DNA from: Nakamurella aerolata
GTDB lineage: Bacteria > Actinomycetota > Actinomycetes > Mycobacteriales > Nakamurellaceae
Direction: 5' to 3'
DNA: 64,000 nucleotides
Assembly: GCF_013002705.1 (NCBI RefSeq)
Contig: NZ_JABEND010000001.1
Span: 496,001 to 560,000 of the forward strand
The notes below the pieces were generated by a model that searched no databases, had not been told where the DNA came from, and was given only the letters and a program-made list of their open reading frames with translations. A program made the position numbers and the translations under genes. This document shows positions 47,141 through 55,842 of the stretch, piece by piece. Within the stretch, counting starts at the first letter, position 1. Each line of letters begins with the position of its first letter.

Positions 47141-47863
47141 TCAGGACGGGCTGGCCACCAGGGTGCCGATCTGTTCGCCGGCGACGGCCTTGGCGATGTT
47201 GCCCTGCTCGAGCAGGTTGAACACGATCATCGGCATCCCGTTGTCCATGCACAGGCTGAACGCGGTCGCGTCGGCGACCTTCAGGTTGCGGTTCAGCGCT
47301 TCCCGATGGGTGATCTCGGTGAACATCTTGGCGTCAGGGTTGGTGCGCGGGTCGTCGTCGTAGACCCCGTCGACGGCCTTGGCCATCAGCACCACCTCGG
47401 CGCCGATCTCAAGAGCGCGCTGCGCCGCTGTGGTGTCGGTGGAGAAGTACGGCATGCCGACGCCGGCGCCGAAGATCACCACCCGGCCCTTCTCCAGGTG
47501 CCTGATGGCACGCCTGGGGATGTACGGCTCGGCCACCTGGCCCATCTGGATGGCGGTCTGCACCCTGGTGTCCAGGTGCTGTTCGCGTTCCAGGAAGTCT
47601 TGCAGCGCAAGGCAATTCATGACGGTGCCGAGCATGCCCATGTAGTCGCTGCGGGCCCTGTCCATGCCGAGCACCTGCAGTTCGGCGCCACGGAAGAAGT
47701 TGCCGCCACCGATGACGACGCCCACCTGCGTGCCGTCGCGGACGACGTCGGCGATCTGCGCGGCCACCGCAGAGACCACCTCGGGATCAACCCCGACCTG
47801 TCCCCCGCCGAACATCTCGCCGCCGAGCTTGAGCAGGACCCGTCGATATGGCTGTCGCGTCAT
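47141..47863 (-). CDS. pyrH: UMP kinase
   Basis: Phosphorylates UMP to UDP; a hexameric amino-acid-kinase-fold enzyme. The 240 residues contain [59 protein letters not shown] and [16 protein letters not shown] at 47863 has GAGG only 3 nt upstream, a short spacing. It is followed directly by the 14-bp palindrome GCGCCGGCCGGCGC (47127-47140). Confidence 0.96.
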   Translation of the reverse strand: MTRQPYRRVLLKLGGEMFGGGQVGVDPEVVSAVAAQIADVVRDGTQVGVVIGGGNFFRGAELQVLGMDRARSDYMGMLGTVMNCLALQDFLEREQHLDTRVQTAIQMGQVAEPYIPRRAIRHLEKGRVVIFGAGVGMPYFSTDTTAAQRALEIGAEVVLMAKAVDGVYDDDPRTNPDAKMFTEITHREALNRNLKVADATAFSLCMDNGMPMIVFNLLEQGNIAKAVAGEQIGTLVASPS

Positions 47864-47994
47864 CGGCCTCAGTTGCCCCTTCTGCGTCGTGGCTGGGTTG
47901 ATCTCGCTGGTGCGGTGCCCTGGCCGGGCCCGGGTGCTGTGCCGTGGTGCTCTGGATCTGGTTCATCCTGCCCGATGCCGGGCCGATAGACCGC

Positions 47995-48025
47995 GGCGGG
48001 CCGCGTCGCGATGACGCGGCCCGCC
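47995..48025 (-). terminator. Strong hairpin after tsf
   Basis: Arms 47995-48007 and 48013-48025 are a perfect 13-bp GC-rich stem (GGCGGGCCGCGTC and its complement) with a 5-nt loop, 19 bp after the tsf stop. It probably ends the rpsB-tsf transcript before pyrH. No T-run follows. Confidence 0.65.
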
Positions 48026-48044
48026 GTCGGTGGCCGTGCTTGGG

Positions 48045-48878
48045 TCAGGCGGTGCCGACCTCGAAGCGGACGAAGGCGTTGATCTTCACGCCGGCCTCGT
48101 CCAGCTGGGCGGCGACGGTCTTCTTGCTGTCCAGCACGCTGGGCTGCTCCAGCAGCACGGCGTCCTTGAAGAAGCCGTTGACCCGGCCCTCGACGATCTT
48201 GGGCAGCGCGGCCTCCGGCTTGCCCTCCTCGCGGGCGGTGGCCTCGGCGATGCGGCGTTCGCTCTCCAGCACGTCGGCCGGCACGTCGTCGCGGCTGACG
48301 AACCGAGCCCGCAGCGAGGCGATCTGCAGCGCGGCCTGGCGGGCCGCCTCGGCGGCGTCGTCGCCGTCGCCGGTGTACGAGACCAGCACGCCGATGGACG
48401 GCGGCAGATCCTGCGAACGCTTGTGCAGGTAGACGGCGGTCGGGGCGTCGAGCTTCGCGACGCGGTTCAGCACCAGCTTCTCGCCGATCTTGGCCGACAG
48501 CGCGTCGATCGCCTGCTGCACGGTGCCGTCACCGAGGCCGGCGGCGGCGGTGCCATCGACGGTGCCGTCACCGTTCGCGGCGACCTCGGCGATCTGGTTG
48601 GCCAGATCGGAGAACTCGGAGTTCTTGGCGACGAAGTCGGTCTCGCAGTTCAGCTCGATGAGCGCGGTGCTGCCGGTGCCGGCGGCGCTGGCGACCATGC
48701 CCTCGGCGGTGGTGCGCTCGGCGCGCTTGCCGACGTCCTTGGCGCCCTTGATGCGCAGGATCTCGACGGCCTTGTCGAAGTCGCCGTCGGCCTCCTCCAT
48801 CGCTTTCTTGCAGTCCATGAAGCCGGCGCCGGTGAGCTCGCGAAGGCGCTTGACGTCGGCGGCGCTGTAGTTGGCCAT
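48045..48878 (-). CDS. tsf: Elongation factor Ts
   Basis: Nucleotide-exchange factor for EF-Tu. 277 residues with the N-terminal UBA-like domain ([30 protein letters not shown]) and the core motif [17 protein letters not shown] at 48878 has GGAAGGAA 7 nt upstream. It is downstream of rpsB, separated by 173 bp containing a long hairpin. Confidence 0.97.
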   Translation of the reverse strand: MANYSAADVKRLRELTGAGFMDCKKAMEEADGDFDKAVEILRIKGAKDVGKRAERTTAEGMVASAAGTGSTALIELNCETDFVAKNSEFSDLANQIAEVAANGDGTVDGTAAAGLGDGTVQQAIDALSAKIGEKLVLNRVAKLDAPTAVYLHKRSQDLPPSIGVLVSYTGDGDDAAEAARQAALQIASLRARFVSRDDVPADVLESERRIAEATAREEGKPEAALPKIVEGRVNGFFKDAVLLEQPSVLDSKKTVAAQLDEAGVKINAFVRFEVGTA

Positions 48879-48972
48879 CTGTTGATTCCTTCCCTGGAGA
48901 AGTTCCGGTGGTTCGGGGTGTTGCCGGGTGAACGCGGGGTGACAGCGTCGATTCCGGCGGTCACACACCACC

Positions 48973-49027
48973 GCCGCACCCGGAGCTCAGCCACCCGATG
49001 TGGTGCGGTCAGAGCTCCGGATGCGGC
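48973..49027 (-). ncRNA. rpsB-tsf intergenic RNA hairpin
   Basis: In the minus-strand RNA, arms 49027-49012 and 48988-48973 form an uninterrupted 16-bp stem (15 Watson-Crick pairs, one U-G) with a 23-nt loop that itself can form a CCAC/GTGG hairpin. It starts 25 nt after the rpsB stop. It may be a partial terminator or processing site that adjusts Ts relative to S2, an inference from its position. Confidence 0.5.
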
Positions 49028-49051
49028 AGCAGTGCGATCGGTTGGTCCGGC

Positions 49052-49930
49052 TCAGGAGTTGTCGGCCGGAGCGGTACCGGTGGCCTCGGCCACCTCGGTG
49101 ACGGTGCGATCCGCGCCCTCGACCGCGGCGGCGGCGTCATCGGTGGCGGTCGCGGCGGCCTGCTCGGCCTCGCTCTGGGCGAGCAGCTCGCGCTCCCACT
49201 CGGCCAGCGGCTCTTCGCCTCCGGCGCTGGCGGCGGCGTTGCCGGAGCGGGCCAGCAGGCCCTCGGCGACGGCGTCGGCGACAACGCGGGTGAGCAGCTG
49301 GGCGGAACGGATCGCGTCGTCGTTACCCGGGATCGGGTAGTCGACCTCGTCCGGGTCGCAGTTGGTGTCGAGCACTGCGACGACCGGGATACCGAGCTTG
49401 CGCGCCTCGCCGACGGCGATGTGCTCCTTCTTGGTGTCGACCACCCAGATGGCGCTTGGCACCTTGGCCATGTCGCGGATGCCGCCGAGGGTCTTGGCCA
49501 GCTTGTCCTTCTCGCGGGTCAGCAGCAGCACCTCTTTCTTGGTGCGGCCGTCGAACTCGCCGGACTGCTCCATGGCCTCGAGGTCCTTGAGGCGCTGCAG
49601 CCGCTTGTGCACCGTGGAGAAGTTGGTGAGCATGCCGCCCAGCCAGCGATGGTTGACGTAGGGCATGTTGACCCTGGTGGCCTGCTCGGCGATGGCGCCC
49701 TGCGCCTGGCGCTTGGTGCCGACGAACAGGATGCTGCCGCCGGTGGCGACGGTCTGGCTGACGAACTCGTGAGCCTTGTCGATGTACGACAGAGTCTGCT
49801 GGAGATCGATGATGTAGTTGCCGCTGCGCTCGGTGAGGATGAATCGCTTCATCTTCGGGTTCCACTTGCGGGTCTGGTGCCCGAAGTGAACGCCGGCATC
49901 GAGCAGCTGGCGCATGGTGACGACAGCCAT
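49052..49930 (-). CDS. rpsB: Small ribosomal subunit protein uS2
   Basis: Component of the 30S head/body junction. 292 residues with [62 protein letters not shown] and [24 protein letters not shown] roughly 55-residue acidic Ala-rich tail extends the core. ATG at 49930 has AAAGGA 5 nt upstream. Confidence 0.97.
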   Translation of the reverse strand: MAVVTMRQLLDAGVHFGHQTRKWNPKMKRFILTERSGNYIIDLQQTLSYIDKAHEFVSQTVATGGSILFVGTKRQAQGAIAEQATRVNMPYVNHRWLGGMLTNFSTVHKRLQRLKDLEAMEQSGEFDGRTKKEVLLLTREKDKLAKTLGGIRDMAKVPSAIWVVDTKKEHIAVGEARKLGIPVVAVLDTNCDPDEVDYPIPGNDDAIRSAQLLTRVVADAVAEGLLARSGNAAASAGGEEPLAEWERELLAQSEAEQAAATATDDAAAAVEGADRTVTEVAEATGTAPADNS

Positions 49931-50187
49931 TGCTGTCCTTTCATCAGGGCGCGGCCGACCGCCGCCTGCTTGGCAGGCTCCGTCTTCAACGACGGACGGC
50001 GGCGCGGATCGCGCGGTTTCGGTTGCTGCCGGATCGGTTGTCGAGAGCCGGCCCTGACGCCCCCGGCGTGCCCACCCCGATCGCAAGATTCACGATGCGG
50101 GGACCTTGGGCGCGCGCTCGTCCGGCTTGGTGACCGGAATTGGGCGTGCGTAGTCACCCCTGATCTCAGAGGTGCCCCTTCATGCTA
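49931..50187 (-). promoter_or_regulatory. rpsB promoter and long leader
   Basis: TAGCAT (50187-50182, minus) is a good TANNNT -10; the -35 is unclear. The leader would be about 245 nt. It includes a perfect small hairpin, GCCTGC-CAA-GCAGGC in the RNA (49978-49964), about 34 nt before the start codon. Such a leader could mediate autoregulation by S2; no known motif was recognised. The rest of the 416-bp gap to the M23 gene holds no gene. Confidence 0.4.
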
Positions 50188-50346
50188 CGGGATCGGGCGT
50201 GTCGAGCACGAATCGCGGTGCCGCGTCGGTGCCGACCAAGCCGGCACAGTTGATGACTGGGGATGGTTTTTCCACACCGCCGTTCGGCATCCACATTCTC
50301 GGCCGAGCGGGCGACAAGGGCGGGCCGCTCGACGCACGCTGTCCGG

Positions 50347-51033
50347 ATGTCCGCCCAGATACCGGCCCAGATGCCTGTGTTCGCTCGGGGTTTGCGGCGT
50401 CGTTCGATTCCGGCGCTGGTGGCCGTGCTGTGCGCGCTGGGCCTGCCCTGGCCCGCCGGCGCGTCGCCGGCGCCCCGCGCGGTGGTCGCTGCGGGTGCTG
50501 TGCCGGGCTTGCCACAACAGGGCTTGCCACAGCGGGACTGGGCACAGCGGGACTTGGCACAGCGGGACCTGCCAGCGCGCGGGCCGACTGCCGGCCAGGG
50601 GCCGCGCGCCGGTTTTGTGCTGCCGGTTCCGCCGCCGGCGGTGGTGCTGACGCCGTTCCGGCCACCGGCGGTGAAGTGGGGCGCCGGACACCGCGGCGTC
50701 GACCTGGCCGCGGCCGCGGCGCGGCCGATCGTGGCAGCGGCGGACGGGGTGGTGGCCTTCGCCGGGACGGTCGTCGACCGTGGCGTGGTGTCGGTCAGTC
50801 ACTCCCCCGCGCTGCGCACCACCTACGAGCCGGTCACGCCGAAGGTGCGGGCCGGGCAACGGGTGCGAGCCGGTGAGGTGATCGGCCTGTTGGTGGCCGG
50901 CCATCCGAGCTGCGCCCCGCGCGACTGCCTGCATTGGGGCGCCAGGATCGGCGCCGACAGCTACATCGACCCGATGGCGCTGATCACCGGGCTGCGCATC
51001 CGGCTCAAGCCATGGGACGGCGAACCGGGATGA
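50347..51033 (+). CDS. Secreted M23 family peptidase-like protein
   Basis: A 228-residue exported protein. Signal: RGLRRRSIPALVAVLCALGLPWPAGASPA. A Gln/Arg/Asp-rich repeat region (residues about 54-80) precedes a LytM-type domain with zinc ligands His115 and Asp119 (HRGVDLA) and His196 in CLHWG. The first His of the usual HxH pair is Cys194, so catalysis may be altered; similar proteins sit next to rpsB in mycobacteria. Probably acts on, or regulates hydrolysis of, peptidoglycan. CACGCT lies 6 nt before the ATG; no ribosome site. Confidence 0.8.
   Translation: MSAQIPAQMPVFARGLRRRSIPALVAVLCALGLPWPAGASPAPRAVVAAGAVPGLPQQGLPQRDWAQRDLAQRDLPARGPTAGQGPRAGFVLPVPPPAVVLTPFRPPAVKWGAGHRGVDLAAAAARPIVAAADGVVAFAGTVVDRGVVSVSHSPALRTTYEPVTPKVRAGQRVRAGEVIGLLVAGHPSCAPRDCLHWGARIGADSYIDPMALITGLRIRLKPWDGEPG
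50508..50567. repeat. 15-bp tandem repeats in the M23 gene
   Basis: Four imperfect 15-bp copies (50508-50522, 50523-50537, 50538-50552, 50553-50567), best copy CTTGGCACAGCGGGA, encode a 5-residue repeat (DLAQR-like) between signal peptide and catalytic domain. A degenerate fifth unit follows. Confidence 0.7.
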
Positions 51034-51061
51034 GCGGTGCGGGTTGGCGCCGGCCGCACCG

Positions 51062-52180
51062 TCACGCCCGCGGGTGCGCCTGCCGGAAGACCGCGGCCAG
51101 CCGCTCCGCGGAGACGTGGGTGTAGCCCTGGGTGGTGCCGATACTGGCGTGCCCCAACAATTCTTGGACGCTGCGCAGGTCGGCGCCGCCGGCGAGCAGA
51201 TGGGTGGCAGCGGTGTGCCGCAGTCCGTGCGGCGCCAGTTCGGCCGTCGGGTCGGCGGCCGCGGTGGCCCGGTGCACCACCGTGCGCACCGTGCGCGGGT
51301 CGATGCGGCGGCCCCGACGGCCGAGAAACAGTGCGGCGCCGGACGATGCGGTGCGCAGCCGTCCCCTGCCGTTCTCCAGCCAGGCGCCCAGCGCCCTGTC
51401 GGCGGGCAGTCCGAACGGCACCGTGCGTTGCTTGTTGCCCTTGCCCGTCACGGTGAGGACGCGGCGGTGCCGGTCGATGTCGCCCAAGTCGAGATCGGTC
51501 AGCTCGGACACCCGTAATGCGCTGGCGTACAACAACTCCAGCATCGCCCTGTCCCGCATCGCCATCGCGCGCCCGACCGCGTCCTGCCCCGCCGTCGGGT
51601 CAGCCGGGTCAGCCGGGTCAGCCGAGTCAGCCGGGTCAGCATGGCGGGCAGCACCAGGATCGGCATCAACCGCCGCTTGGGGACCAGGGCCCCTGGCCGA
51701 ACCAGAGCCGACTGCCGGGTCCGGACCGGACTCACGTGACGCCGTAGGCTCCTCGGCTCGGCGCCCTGCGGCGTCCAGCACGGCCGCGGCCTGGTCGCCG
51801 CGCAGCACCTGCGGCAGGGTCTTGGCCAGTTTCGGTGAGCGCAGCCGAGCGCCGGCGTCGGTGGGCGTGCGGCCGGTGCGGTTGGCCCAGCCGGTGAATG
51901 CTCTGGCCGCGGCCGCTCGCCGTGCGGTGGATGCGGACGCCGAACCCGCGGTGCGCAGCCGCGCCAGCCACGACCGCAGCGTCGCCAGCGTCAGGTCGCC
52001 GGCGTCGGTGGCGCCCATCCTGGTCGCGTGGTCCAGCAGCGACACCACGTCGCCCAGATATCCGGTGACGGTGGCAGCGGACAGCCCACGCTCGTGCCGC
52101 AGGTACCGCTCGAACTCATCGACCGCTGTTCGCAGCGCAGCCGGCAGCTCCGTCCGGCGCTGCTCGGTCGACGAAGGCAT
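51062..52180 (-). CDS. xerC: Tyrosine recombinase XerC
   Basis: Chromosome-dimer resolution recombinase. 372 residues: N-terminal SAM-like domain (ERYLRHERGLSAATVTGYLGDV), then catalytic domain with Arg223 (SALRVSEL), Lys247 (GKGNKQR), His318/Arg321 (HGLRHTAATHL), His344 (LGHASIGTTQ) and nucleophile Tyr353. An insert of about 60 residues (about 140-200), rich in Ala/Asp/Pro and coded partly by 9-bp repeats, separates the first catalytic helices; normal XerC is about 300 residues. Core location between rpsB and dprA argues for the housekeeping enzyme rather than a phage integrase. Confidence 0.92.
   Translation of the reverse strand: MPSSTEQRRTELPAALRTAVDEFERYLRHERGLSAATVTGYLGDVVSLLDHATRMGATDAGDLTLATLRSWLARLRTAGSASASTARRAAAARAFTGWANRTGRTPTDAGARLRSPKLAKTLPQVLRGDQAAAVLDAAGRRAEEPTASRESGPDPAVGSGSARGPGPQAAVDADPGAARHADPADSADPADPADPTAGQDAVGRAMAMRDRAMLELLYASALRVSELTDLDLGDIDRHRRVLTVTGKGNKQRTVPFGLPADRALGAWLENGRGRLRTASSGAALFLGRRGRRIDPRTVRTVVHRATAAADPTAELAPHGLRHTAATHLLAGGADLRSVQELLGHASIGTTQGYTHVSAERLAAVFRQAHPRA
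51597..51641. repeat. 9-bp tandem repeats in xerC
   Basis: Five consecutive 9-bp units, consensus GGGTCAGCC, with two single-base changes, encode Asp-Pro-Ala-type triplets in the linker insert. A length-variable microsatellite inside a core gene. Confidence 0.8.
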
Positions 52181-52281
52181 GAGCACCAATCTGCGGCGCC
52201 GGGTTCGACCGGTCAAGCTGCCACGCAGTGTCGGGAGCGCCCGCAGGCTCGCACCGAACGGGCGGGCGCGAGAATGCAGGC

Positions 52282-53121
52282 GTGCCCACCTTCGCGTTCT
52301 CTCAAGTTGACGTGTTCGCCCCGGCTCCGCTGACCGGTAACCCGGTCGCGGTGGTGCACGACGCGGTCGGCCTCACCGACGAGCAGCTGGCGGCGTTCGC
52401 CCGCTGGACCAACCTGTCAGAGACCACGTTCCTGCTACCGCCGACAGAGCCAGGCGCCGACTACCGGTTACGGATCTTCACCCCGGGCGGGGAGTTGCCG
52501 TTCGCCGGGCATCCGACACTCGGCAGTGCCCACGCCTTCCTGGAGCAGGGCGGCCGGCCCACCGACCCCGAGATGATCGTGCAGCAGTGCCAACTCGGCT
52601 TGATCCGGTTGCGCCGCAACGGAAATCACCTGGCCTTCGCCGCTCCGGAGCTGCTCCGATCCGGACCGGTCGACGCGGACACGATTGCCATGGCGGAACG
52701 TGCTCTGGGGATCGGCCCAGACCAACTGGTGCGGGCGAACTGGATCGACAACGGACCGGGCTGGCTGGGCATTCAGTTGACCTCCGCCGACGATGTACTC
52801 GCGCTGCGGCCGGACTTCGCCGCGATGGGCGAGCTGAACATCGGCGTCATCGGCGCCCATCAGCAGGGCGGTCCGGCCGACTTCGAGGTCAGAGCCTTCT
52901 GTCCCGATCTCGCGGTACCGGAAGATCCGGTCACCGGCAGCCTCAATGCCGGCTTCGCGCTGTGGCTGATCCGCAGCGGCGCGGCACCGGCGAACTACAC
53001 GGTCCGGCAGGGAACCGCGCTGCGGCGCCATGGCCAGGTCGAGATCAGCTCGGAAGCGGACGGCACCATCTGGGTCGGAGGCGCCAGCCGCACCCTGATC
53101 TCGGGCACCCTCACCCTGTAA
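52282..53121 (+). CDS. PhzF family isomerase/epimerase
   Basis: A 279-residue protein of the diaminopimelate-epimerase-like PhzF fold: QVDVFAPAPLTGNPVAVV, catalytic Glu47 in NLSETTFLLPP, RIFTPGGELPFAGHPTLGSAH and VPEDPVTGSLNAGFALWL. PhzF enzymes isomerise small acids; outside phenazine clusters the substrate is usually unknown, as here. GTG at 52282 lies 6 nt after GAGAAT and lacks a ribosome site. It is divergent from xerC and convergent with dprA. Confidence 0.87.
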   Translation: MPTFAFSQVDVFAPAPLTGNPVAVVHDAVGLTDEQLAAFARWTNLSETTFLLPPTEPGADYRLRIFTPGGELPFAGHPTLGSAHAFLEQGGRPTDPEMIVQQCQLGLIRLRRNGNHLAFAAPELLRSGPVDADTIAMAERALGIGPDQLVRANWIDNGPGWLGIQLTSADDVLALRPDFAAMGELNIGVIGAHQQGGPADFEVRAFCPDLAVPEDPVTGSLNAGFALWLIRSGAAPANYTVRQGTALRRHGQVEISSEADGTIWVGGASRTLISGTLTL

Positions 53122-53140
53122 CAACGGCGGCAACACTATT

Positions 53141-54331
53141 TCACGCTTGTCGGTGCCACTCACCTCCTTCGCGGCGCGCAAGGCCGACGAGTTCCAGCTC
53201 GGCCAACGCGCCCAATGCCGCGTCCGGGTCGATGCCGGCGTCCTGGCACAACTGCCAGGTGGTGCGTCGCCCGCGAGCGGGCAACGCGTCGTACAGGGCT
53301 GCCGCAGTCGGATCGAGCCCGTCAGTCGGGCGCACCGGCGGGGGCGGCTGTTCGGCGCCGAGATGCGCGCAGCCCAGCTCCAGCAGCACATCGGCGGCGG
53401 TGGCGGCGAGGCGATTGTCCTTGTTGCGCAACAGTTCATGGCAGCCCAGCGACATCGCGGAGGTGACCGGGCCCGGCACCGCCATCACCCTGCGCCCGAG
53501 TTGGCTTGCCTCGTTCGCGGTGGACAAGGTGCCGGACCGGCGGCCGGCTTCCACCACAACGATGACCGCGCCGAGTGCCGCGATGAGCCGGTTGCGGATC
53601 AGAAAGCGGTGCCGTGCCGGGGTGGTGCCTGGTGGGTACTCGGACAGCACGGTGCCGCCGCCGGTGGCGATCTCGTCAAGCAGATTCTGGTGCGAGAGCG
53701 GATAGGCCCTGTCGATGCCGCAGGCCAACACGGCGACCGTCGAGGCCGGCGACGCGGCCACCATCGCCGCGCGGTGGGCCGCCACGTCGATGCCGAAAGC
53801 GGCTCCGGAGACAACCCGGAATCCGGCCTCGGCCAACTCGGCAGCGAACTCGCCGGCGACCCGACGGCCGTACGGCGTGCAGGACCGGCTGCCGACGATG
53901 GTCACGCTGCCCTGCTCGTCGACGGGCAGCGGCGCGCCCCGCAGGTAGAGCCCCAGCGGTTCCGGCTTGTCGGCGTCGCCGGTCTGGTTGAGCGCGGCCA
54001 ACGACGCGGCCGGCCACTCGTCGTCCTCGGGGATCACCAGCCGCGCCCCCGCGGCCGTCGCGGCGCGCAGGTCGGCCAGCGCTCGATGCTGCAACCGCTC
54101 AGGGGTGAGGTCGGCCACCCGGGCGGTGGTGGAGCGCCGGACGGCGGAGTCGACCTGCCGACGGCGGATCCGATCCCAGGCTCCGACCGGACCCATTGCC
54201 TGCACCAACCGCCGGACCGCCGGCGCCGGCGCTTCGGCCGCTCGGAGCAGCCCGGCTCTGGCGATCCGCTCGTGCCGATGCTCGGGTACCGGCGGTGCCG
54301 GCGCCCGGCCGGCGGCGGATTCGGTACTCAC
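53141..54331 (-). CDS. dprA: DNA-processing protein A
   Basis: Binds incoming single-stranded DNA and loads RecA during transformation; widely kept in bacteria not known to be competent. 396 residues: an N-terminal helical part, then the Rossmann-like core with VGSRSCTPYGRR, SGAAFGIDVAAHRAAM, GGGTVLSEYPPG, FLIRNRLIAALG and SGTLSTANEASQLGR, and a C-terminal winged-helix-like end. GTG overlaps the comM stop (GTGA), with GGAGG 4 nt upstream. Confidence 0.93.
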   Translation of the reverse strand: MSTESAAGRAPAPPVPEHRHERIARAGLLRAAEAPAPAVRRLVQAMGPVGAWDRIRRRQVDSAVRRSTTARVADLTPERLQHRALADLRAATAAGARLVIPEDDEWPAASLAALNQTGDADKPEPLGLYLRGAPLPVDEQGSVTIVGSRSCTPYGRRVAGEFAAELAEAGFRVVSGAAFGIDVAAHRAAMVAASPASTVAVLACGIDRAYPLSHQNLLDEIATGGGTVLSEYPPGTTPARHRFLIRNRLIAALGAVIVVVEAGRRSGTLSTANEASQLGRRVMAVPGPVTSAMSLGCHELLRNKDNRLAATAADVLLELGCAHLGAEQPPPPVRPTDGLDPTAAALYDALPARGRRTTWQLCQDAGIDPDAALGALAELELVGLARREGGEWHRQA

Positions 54332-55842
54332 AGTTCCTCCGGGCAGCGCAGGACGAGTGCTCTGGTGACGTCGCCCCGGTCGGGGACGTCGCGGCCGGCC
54401 AGGTCGGCGCTGGTCAGTGCCAGTCGCAGCACCCTGTCGTAGCCGCGGCCGGTGAGCCTGCCGGCGCGCACCGCCCGGTCGACCAGGTCGGTGTGCGAGC
54501 GTTTGCCACCCCAGCAGCGCCGGATCACCGGCCCGGGAACATCGGCATTGACCCGCCACGGCGTCCCTTTCCAACGCTGCGCGGCGCGGTGCCGGGCAGC
54601 CAGTACCCGCTGGGCGACCGTCGCGGTGTCTTCGGGTCGACCGGTGGCCCCGGTCAGTGCGATCGGGTCAAGCGGCGGCAGGTCGATGCGAATGTCGATG
54701 CGATCGAGCAGCGGCCCTGAGATCCGGCTCAGGTAACGGCGCCGCACCCCGGACGCGCAGGTGCAATCGACATCGCGGGCCGCCGCGCACGGGCACGGGT
54801 TCGCCGCCACCACGAGTTGGAATCGCGCCGGATACCGCACCACCCCCGAGGCTCTGGCCAGCAGCACCCCGCCGGATTCCAGCGGTTGGCGCAGCCCGTC
54901 GAGCACGGTGGGGCGGAACTCCGGCGCCTCGTCGAGAAACAGCACTCCGCGGTGCGCGAGGCTCACGCTGCCCGGTCGGATCCAGCCGCTGCCGCCGCCG
55001 ATAACGGCTGCCAGCGAAGCGGAATGGTGCGGGTCGACGAACGGCGGCCTGGTAATCAGCGGGGTCTGCTCGGCCAGGGTGCCTGCCACCGAATGCACCG
55101 CGGTGACCTCGAGGGACGATTCGCCGTCGAGCCCCGGCAGCAGGCCGGGCAGCCGGGTGGCCAGCATGGTCTTGCCAGCGCCCGGCGGCCCGATCATCGC
55201 CAGATGGTGGCCGCCGGCCGCCGCCAGCTCCAGCGCGGCCCTGGCCTCTGGCTGACCCAGCACATCGGCCAGGTCGGCGATCGCCGGCTCCGGCGCGGGG
55301 ATCACCTCGGGGTCGGTGACCAGCCGGCCGCGCTCGCCGGCGAAGTGCGCGAGCAGATCGTCCAACGTGCGCACTCCACGGACCTGCAGCCCGGACAACG
55401 CGGCCTCCGGCAGGTTGGCCACCGGTACCAGCGCGTGGGTGCGCCCGGCGGCGCGGGCCGCCAACAGCAGCGGCAGTACCCCGCGGATCGGGCGCACCGC
55501 ACCGTCCAACCCGAGCTCCCCGAGCAGCACGGCCGTACCTGTTGCGGCACAGGAGGTGTCGGAGTCGGCCTCCAACACGGCTACGGCGAGCGCGAGATCG
55601 AACCCGGCACCCTTCTTGGGCAGCGCCGCCGGCGACAACGCCAGCGTGATGCGTTTGTCCGGCCACTTGCGGCCGGAGTTGAGGACGGCGGCGCGCACCC
55701 TGTCCCTGGCCTGGCTGACCGCGGCGTCACCCATACCGATGACGCTGGTGCCCGGCAGGCCACCGGCCAGGTGCGCCTCCACCCGCACCAAGTGACCGCC
55801 GACCCCGTCCAGCGCGGCCGACCAGGTGGTGGCCAGCGTCAT
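54328..55842 (-). CDS. comM: Magnesium-chelatase-like AAA+ ATPase ComM
   Basis: A hexameric helicase that in naturally transformable bacteria extends recombination of imported DNA. 504 residues: N-terminal ChlI-like domain (GTSVIGMGDAAVSQARDRVRAA), Walker A GPPGAGKTMLATRLPGLLPG, Walker B VLFLDEAPEF, and the zinc-binding region PCPCAAARDVDCTC. Overlaps yraN (TGATG) and dprA (GTGA), forming a three-gene unit typical of actinobacteria. Confidence 0.93.
   Translation of the reverse strand: MTLATTWSAALDGVGGHLVRVEAHLAGGLPGTSVIGMGDAAVSQARDRVRAAVLNSGRKWPDKRITLALSPAALPKKGAGFDLALAVAVLEADSDTSCAATGTAVLLGELGLDGAVRPIRGVLPLLLAARAAGRTHALVPVANLPEAALSGLQVRGVRTLDDLLAHFAGERGRLVTDPEVIPAPEPAIADLADVLGQPEARAALELAAAGGHHLAMIGPPGAGKTMLATRLPGLLPGLDGESSLEVTAVHSVAGTLAEQTPLITRPPFVDPHHSASLAAVIGGGSGWIRPGSVSLAHRGVLFLDEAPEFRPTVLDGLRQPLESGGVLLARASGVVRYPARFQLVVAANPCPCAAARDVDCTCASGVRRRYLSRISGPLLDRIDIRIDLPPLDPIALTGATGRPEDTATVAQRVLAARHRAAQRWKGTPWRVNADVPGPVIRRCWGGKRSHTDLVDRAVRAGRLTGRGYDRVLRLALTSADLAGRDVPDRGDVTRALVLRCPEEL

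Noticed and set aside
51597-51641. Short regular repeats considered as a CRISPR array
   Set aside because: 9-bp units with no spacers, inside a coding region; a microsatellite. The other tandem repeats in the window likewise lack spacers and cas genes.
51062-52180. Tyrosine recombinase considered as an integrase of a mobile element
   Set aside because: Gene order with rpsB and dprA-comM matches the core xerC locus; no attachment repeats, tRNA or phage genes nearby.
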